Assembly (NCBI GenBank): GCA_013365365.1
Contig: JABVXU010000968.1
Location: forward strand, 1-13,481
From: Cruorifilaria tuberocauda
Taxonomy: Eukaryota; Nematoda; Chromadorea; Rhabditida; Onchocercidae
DNA length: 13,481 nucleotides
Reading direction: 5' to 3'
Position numbers and translations under genes: made by a program. The notes under the pieces are model-generated. The model searched no databases, had not been told where the DNA came from, and was given only the letters and a program-made list of their open reading frames with translations. Shown here one piece after another: positions 9,310-13,481 of this stretch (positions are counted from its first letter, which is position 1; each line of letters starts with the position of its first letter).

Positions 9310-9355
9310 CACCGTAAGAGAGAGAATTAGCCGGAAATCGGAAACCGGTTACTAA
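9310..9355. other. small G+C-richer patch with CCGG/CGGAAA repeats
   Basis: agccggaaatcggaaaccgg holds three CGGAAA- or CCGG-like motifs about 300 bp upstream of the best exon. It is similar in flavour to the ACCGGA cluster near 5515-5565. It might be a regulatory element, but nothing proves it. Confidence 0.35.
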
Positions 9356-9466
9356 ATAAATCATTTGTAAACTGATTGATTTAGCAACATTATTAATTTA
9401 CTATTATTCCTACAAAACAATCGTACCAATTCTATTATTTCTTTCTTGCTTTCACCTTTGTCTTTT

Positions 9467-9535
9467 TTATTGATTATCATTATTATCATTATTACATTAT
9501 TTATCATTATTACTATCATTATCATTATCATCTGA
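9467..9535. repeat. (ATC/ATT)n trinucleotide-like tract
   Basis: tattatcattattatcatt and variants. The minus-strand ORF 9361-9582 (I/M-rich) is a translation of it. Confidence 0.85.
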
Positions 9536-9626
9536 TAAATACACTGATAATTGAATACTGTAAAATAGCTATTTGTATACAAGAACTGATTATCATCTGA
9601 TTATCGATTAATTGATTTTTTTTGAG

Positions 9627-9857
9627 AAAAAAAGCGAAAAATGTTCTTTCTTATTTCATTTGCCATTTTTTTATGGCATTGCTTACTTCGAATAGCTTCA
9701 TGCATTCGTCAACATTGGCAATTACATCGTTGTAAAATGAATTTTCATGATATTCCACTTGGAATCAATGATTATCATCATCATCATCATCATCAAAATG
9801 CACCATTTTTAAATGATTTCATGGAGGAAAAATTGGATTTGGAAGAAAATATTAAAG
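9627..9857 (+). CDS. coding exon: membrane anchor plus His6-containing region, unrecognised protein
   Basis: This is the most convincing coding sequence in the window. It lies between an acceptor (ttgattttttttgag, AG at 9625-9626) and a donor (AAAG|GTATTT, 9857/9858). It enters in phase 1, so G plus AA gives Glu, followed by KKRK, then the hydrophobic stretch MFFLISFAIFLWHCLL with three cysteines in or just after it, then a polar part with a natural six-histidine run (CAT codons, 9776-9793) and an acidic end (MEEKLDLEENIK). Joined to exon 412-470, the basic cluster at residues 19-23 precedes the anchor at 24-45, as expected for a type II or signal-anchored protein. Alternatively, ATG 9641 starts a secreted protein with a signal peptide. 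Read without splicing, the frame ends at TAG 9899-9901, with an AATAAA at 9954, so a terminal exon is possible. Family unknown. Confidence 0.6.
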
Positions 9858-10283
9858 GTATTTTTGTTAAAAATTTCAAAATTTCAAAAGAAATAATATA
9901 GAAGGAAAAAAAATTCTAACTCATTGATTATTTGAACTAAATGATTTATTTTGAATAAATAATTAAACGAAAAAAAAAGAAATATAAATTGAATAATTTT
10001 TTTCACTTTCTTTTTTTAAATTAATTTGATTTATTACTTAAGATTAAATATTTCAAATTTAATTTCTGAAAAAGAAAATGAAAAGAGAAAGGAAAGAAAG
10101 GTTTATGGCTTTTTTTATTTTATAGTATACTTGTTGGTTTATGGCTAAATTTATTTATTTTTTTTAATAATATTTTTTGATTTTCAACATAAACATTCTT
10201 TATTTTTCTTAATCATAAATATACTGACTGGTCAATTTGATTTAATTTTCTTATTTTTAATTATAAATGATATATGAAATATT

Positions 10284-10545
10284 CAGTATGACGTAATATA
10301 TTATGATCGGTATGACCTATGATATAAATAATATGCATCAAATAATAATAATTGTTTAATTAATTACTGTAACTTACTGTAATTCAATAGTTGTTTAATT
10401 AATATTATGATCAGTATGACATATGATATAAATAATATGCATCAAATAATAATAATTGTTTAATTAATTACTGTAACTTACTGTAATTCAATAGTTTTTT
10501 TAATTAATTACTGCAATTTAATAATTGTTTAATTAATTACTGTAA
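10284..10545. repeat. near-exact 104-bp tandem duplication with partial copies
   Basis: 10301-10404 and 10405-10500 differ at only a few positions (cggtatgacc against cagtatgaca). A partial copy, cagtatgacgtaata, precedes at 10284. Extra gtttaattaattactgtaa tails follow to about 10545. This is a recent duplication. Confidence 0.9.
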
Positions 10546-10750
10546 TTTGATTCTACAAGCAGTGGCATCTTTTATTTATATACCGCATCAAATATTTCAA
10601 ATTAGAAAAATCCAACATTTGAGTTTTTGACAGTTTTAAATTTTCAAATATGATGTTATCATAAAATTTTGAAAATATTGATCGATGATATTAATTTTAC
10701 TTATTGTTATCATAATTTTCAATCCCAATATGTATCATTTTTATTCAAGC

Positions 10751-10863
10751 GTAATTTATTTATTAAAGTATTATCAGTTGATTGTTCGTTAATTAAACGT
10801 AAAACAATTTTGATGGAAAATAAATTACAATCAAATATTTGTGATATATTCTTGTTTGCATAA
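10751..10863 (+). other. small open frame with acceptor-like sites, weak exon candidate
   Basis: The frame reads ...FKRNLFIKVLSVDCSLIKRK and onward to TAA at 10861, with fairly protein-like composition. No ATG or usable acceptor precedes its full length, because all three phases after the AG at 10632-10633 are closed. Acceptor-like AGs lie inside it: attcaag gives phase 0, and attaaag and ttatcag give phase 1. Either phase-1 site would fit the donor at 9857. An overlapping minus-strand ORF (10719-10931) is equally unsupported. Confidence 0.15.
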
Positions 10864-10935
10864 TAATTGCCTATTTGTAAAGGTATTTGAATATTGTTTG
10901 CATAGTAAATATTTGCTAACAACGGAGGCATTAAA

Positions 10936-11490
10936 GTACATATATATATCTACATTTATTAAAATTTTTCTCTTACAATTTATTATTAATTTGATTTATT
11001 ATTGATTTATTGATTTATTGATTCATTTGATTTAAAAATTTCGCTTTAATTAAACTTAAAACTTTTTCATACTTTTAATAGTTTAAGATATCATTTCTCT
11101 CGCAATTTTTTTTTCTGAACTTTTTTTCTTAAAATATATATATGTATATATTATATATATTCATAGTTATTAAAATTCTTCTCTTTCGACTTGTTATTGA
11201 TTTATTGATTTATTTAGTTTAAAATTGATCGCGCTCTTTTATACTTTTAATAATTTAAGATAACATTTTTTTTTGCAATTGTTTTTAAAAAATTTTCTTT
11301 CCGTAAAATACAATATTATAGCTATTTAAATTTTTTGCTTTCGATTTATTATTAATTTGATTTATTATCGATTTATTGATCTATTGATTTTTTTGATCTA
11401 AAATTTTCACTATTTCATATATTTAATATATCATTTTTTTTCGCAATTTTTTTTTCTAAACTTCTTTTTTTTCTTTAAAAATACGAGTTA
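10936..11490. repeat. about 180-bp tandem repeat, three copies
   Basis: Copies at about 10936-11130, 11131-11305 and 11306-11490 each carry, in order: an (AT)n or atat block, ttattaaaatt.ttctctt, tttattattaatttgattta, attgatttattgattt, ttcatacttttaatagtttaagata, atttttttcgcaattttttt and a ctttttttctt-type tail. The second copy opens with a near-palindromic TA block (11133-11162). Confidence 0.85.
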
Positions 11491-11590
11491 TTACGAAATT
11501 TCTTAGGATAAAAAATTTTTTCGTTACTCTTTTTTTTATGCTTTAAGTGTAATTTTCTCAAAAATTGAAATTTGGAAGTGTTGTTGAACA

Positions 11591-11610
11591 TTTTTCTCTC
11601 AAAGAGAAAA
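11591..11610. other. perfect hairpin TTTTCTCT-caa-AGAGAAAA
   Basis: An 8-bp perfect stem at 11592-11610 with a 3-nt loop. It spans the putative acceptor of the candidate exon 11605-11690. Confidence 0.8.
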
Positions 11611-11690
11611 TTGCTGTTAAAATGGTAATTTTAGAAATGAAATGCCTTCGAGAAGTATTTACCATTTACCAAGAGATACATTTCGTTTAA
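11605..11690 (+). CDS. candidate third exon, possibly terminal
   Basis: The frame 11553-11690 is open without a start codon and reads like protein, with mixed codons: EKIAVKMVILEMKCLREVFT, then IYQEIHFV and TAA at 11688-11690. A pyrimidine-rich acceptor (catttttctctcaaag) ends at 11604 and enters in phase 1, matching the donor at 9857, so G plus AG restores Glu. If it is the last exon, the joined reading frame is 372 bases (123 residues plus stop), with AATAAA sequences from about 11909. If not, possible donors are GAA|GTATTT at 11654 and TTC|GTTTAA at 11684. The predicted segment is amphipathic and helical-looking, continuing the acidic/basic character of the preceding exon. An alternative acceptor at 11578 is out of phase. 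Chance openness is possible. Confidence 0.35.
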
Positions 11691-11692
11691 TA

Positions 11693-11750
11693 CCTCTTTC
11701 TTTTTTCTCTCTTTTCCTCTCTCCCCCTCTCTCTCTCTCTTTCTCTTTTT
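11693..11750. repeat. polypyrimidine (CT)n tract
   Basis: cctctttcttttttctctc.. with a CT run and CCCCCT interruption. It follows the candidate exon directly. Confidence 0.9.
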
Positions 11751-11834
11751 ATGAAATTTATATGTGATCCAATTCATCCTTCAAGGAATAGCTGTTTTTT
11801 ATTTTTTGAAAAATGTAATATAGCGGTAGTTTTT

Positions 11835-11856
11835 ATTCGGATCATTTAATCCGAAT
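11835..11856. other. perfect hairpin ATTCGGAT-cattta-ATCCGAAT
   Basis: An 8-bp perfect stem with a 6-nt loop, followed by a T run. In bacteria this would look like a terminator. In this eukaryotic setting its role is unknown. Confidence 0.8.
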
Positions 11857-11944
11857 TTTTACCATTTTAGGCGAAAATTATTCATTCTTTTTTTTCATGG
11901 AATTAAAAATAAATAAATAAATTTAACAGTTGAAATGTTATATT

Positions 11945-12525
11945 TGAGTTTACAACTGATAAAACTATTAAGGATTTAAGTATTAAGGAAATAGGTATTA
12001 AAAGATATATCTTCGATCGTTTTATCAGTTTAAGTTAAAGTTTTAAAGGTATTGAAATGATATATTCGATGGTTTTATCAATTTACAAGTAAAATATAAA
12101 GGAAGTAAGTATTAACCATTTTATCAGTTCACAGTTAAAGTATTAAGTTAAAGTATTATGTATTATACATTAATTATTGAAATGATATATGATTTTATCA
12201 GTTTACAGTTAAAGTATTAAGGAAGTAGGTATTGGAAGATATCTTCGCCGTTCTATCATTTAAGTTAAAGTATTGAGAAAGTAAGTACTGGAATGATATA
12301 TTCAACGGTATTATCAGTTTAAGTTAATGTAATTTCAATGTATTAAGGAAGTAATTATTTAAATGTTATATTAATTTTATCAGTTATAAATTAATTGAAA
12401 TGATATATTAATAGTTTTATCAGTTATAAGTTAATTGAAATGATATATTAATAGTTTTATCAGTTAATTGAAATGATATAATAACAGTTTCATCAGTTAT
12501 AAGTTAAAGTATTAAGGAAGTAAGT
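11945..12525. repeat. tttatcagtttaagttaaag satellite carrying TTATCAGT motifs
   Basis: There are about eleven units with spacing between about 40 and 75 bp. They share tttatcagtt(t/a)aagtt, then often aaagtattaaggaagtaagta, then gaaatgatatatt. The 3' units are shorter (about 40 bp) and more alike, indicating recent expansion. The exact octamer TTATCAGT occurs at 12022, 12121, 12195, 12311, 12377, 12417 and 12457, and its complement ACTGATAA at 11955. Confidence 0.9.
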
Positions 12526-12544
12526 AAGTAAAAGTTTAAAAATT

Positions 12545-12842
12545 TGGTTTTTTTTTTCTTTGCTATACTTATTTCACTCAAATTTCGTATTTACTCAAAT
12601 TTTGCTACGCTTACTTTAACTCATATTTTATCGAAATTTTAGAAATGCTCAGAAACACTTTTCAATTCCAACGATTCATTACACAATGCTATACTTCTTT
12701 TTGCTATACTTCAAATTTCAAAACTCATTTCAAACTCTCATTTGAAATTTCTCTTCAAAATCTATCATTCAATTTGACGTACGTCTCATTTTACATATCT
12801 AACGCTCGTCAAATATGTGACACATTTCCACTGTTACCTTAA
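12545..12842. other. A+T-rich stretch with gctatactt and actcaaat short repeats; weak open frame
   Basis: The plus-strand frame from ATG 12645 to TAA 12840-12842 (65 codons) follows an acceptor-like aaattttag (AG at 12641-12642) that enters in phase 1. A GTACGT donor lies at 12779. However, the sequence consists of repeated gctatacttc, tttcaaa and actcattt elements continuous with the noncoding DNA upstream, so I do not call it an exon with confidence. Confidence 0.2.
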
Positions 12843-13000
12843 ATTCTCAATGCTTTTTTTCATTGGTATGAAATTAATGCTAAAACTTTAATGAACTTTA
12901 ATTCCTTCTCTAGATTGATGATAATTTATAAGATAATATTCTCACATTTTATAGATTTCATTATTTTTTTAAATTAAAATTGCAAAAAAAAAATTTTAAT

Positions 13001-13481
13001 TCATTTTTTAATTTATAACTTTTAATTTTTAATTCTTAGTTAATTCATAACTTTCAATTTTTAATTCTCTGTTTATATTCATAGCTTTTAACTTTTAATT
13101 CCTAATTTTAATTCATAGTTTTTAATTTTTCGGTTTTAATTTTAATTCGTGATTTCTGGGTTTTAATTCTTGATTTTAATTCATAACTTGATATAGATGT
13201 ATTTGAAAAAATTGTGAGTTGAAAAATTGAAAATTCAAAATTAAAATTTGCTTTTATAAGCCTTATTACTGATTGGTATGATATTTAAAATGTTAGTAGT
13301 TTAATTTTTTTAAAAAACTTTTCGTTTCGAATTTCCATTTTAATCCTTAATTTTAATTCATAACTTTTAGTTTTTAATTTTTTATTTTAATTCATAACTT
13401 TTAGTTTCCAATTCTTAATTTTAATTCGTAACTTCTAATGTTTAATTCTTAATTTTAATTCATAACTTACATAGAAAGTTA
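13001..13481. repeat. minisatellite of ttttaattcataacttttaat units, running off the window end
   Basis: Units of about 33-38 bp (aattttaattcataactttt plus agtttttaattctt) fill 13001-13190 and 13338-13481. An unrelated insert of about 150 bp separates them. The array continues past the end. Confidence 0.85.

Larger units (their letters stand above)
471..9626 (+). other. putative giant intron of about 9.2 kb, filled with local tandem repeats
   Basis: It runs from donor GTAAAA (471) to the acceptor TTTTTTTTGAG at 9626. It contains no ORF that I believe codes for protein. The content is a mosaic of simple repeats and mostly unrelated local duplications, listed separately. Stretches in which I see nothing beyond A+T-rich sequence are about 1130-1240, 1265-1654, 1796-2300, 3200-3650, 4052-4210, 4760-5510, 5580-5870 and 7711-7970. 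If the exons at either side belong to different genes, this is intergenic DNA instead. Confidence 0.4.
9858..11604 (+). other. putative second intron, repeat-filled
   Basis: It runs from donor GTATTT to the acceptor ending AAAG at 11604. Besides the 104-bp and ~180-bp repeats listed below, 9902-10260 and 11491-11560 are plain A+T-rich sequence with nothing I can name. The exact position of the next exon is uncertain. Confidence 0.3.

Noticed and set aside
9361..9582. 73-codon minus-strand ORF
   Set aside because: Mostly (ATC/ATT)n read as I/M/N, with no splice or start context.
9641..9901. Resemblance of the anchor region to the autophagy protein ATG9 around its second membrane segment
   Set aside because: A pattern of W, basic and aromatic residues after a hydrophobic stretch looked similar, but the following His-run and acidic region do not fit that family and the upstream phase does not provide the preceding domain.
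11835..11870. Bacterial rho-independent terminator
   Set aside because: The hairpin plus T run has the right form, but the window shows spliced, eukaryote-like structure and the T run is ordinary for the local composition.

Overview
The window is A+T-rich eukaryotic DNA, about three quarters A+T by eye. It has no operons, no ribosome-binding-site spacing, no RNA gene I can recognise and no transposon ORF. Short open stretches are flanked by splice-like signals: pyrimidine-rich acceptors ending in CAG, AAG or GAG, and donors of the GTAAAA, GTATTT or GTGAGA type. They sit in very A/T-rich, repeat-laden DNA. This fits an A+T-rich invertebrate, with a nematode or another small-genome metazoan as my best guess, but the taxon cannot be fixed from this sequence. 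Most long ORFs here are translations of simple repeats (runs of I/F/H/S, L/I, F/I/Y/L, or L/S) and are not genes.

The best reading is one plus-strand split gene whose introns fill the window. Positions 40-110 are a CpG-richer island with two perfect palindromes, ACCGCGGT and TTTCGCGAAA. They lie just upstream of a donor at 105, which suggests a promoter and a noncoding 5' exon. A small exon at 412-470 starts a protein at ATG 416. After a putative intron of about 9.2 kb, the clearest coding exon in the window lies at 9627-9857. The two exons match in phase (1/1). Joined, they give a short acidic/polar N-terminus, a basic cluster (EKKRK), a hydrophobic anchor and a C-terminal part with a natural run of six histidines. 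This looks like the start of a small or type II membrane protein that I do not recognise. A third candidate exon at 11605-11690 is in matching phase. If it is terminal, the product is 123 residues; otherwise the gene continues beyond the window.

The introns (471-9626 and 9858 onward) are a patchwork of mostly unrelated local tandem duplications: a 40-bp triplet (500-620), a ~180-bp pair (766-1128), a ~73-bp pair (1655-1795), a TTCA array (2660-3190), an 18-27-bp AT minisatellite (3883-4051), an AAAT array with an embedded ~70-bp module (5890-6580), a ~120-bp four-copy family (7150-7710), a ~100-bp four-copy family (8040-8430), a CTATCA array (8733-8795), an exact 57-bp-period duplication (9084-9192), a 104-bp duplication (10284-10545), a ~180-bp triplet (10936-11490), a satellite carrying the GATA-type octamer TTATCAGT (11945-12525) and a TTTTAATTCATAACTT minisatellite to the window end. 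Four CT tracts and one CT/GA inverted repeat punctuate it.

I see no evidence of a novel defence or mobile system. The interest lies in the cryptic split gene, a small exon open in two frames, the GATA-site satellite, the potential hairpins, and an intron built by repeated local duplication.
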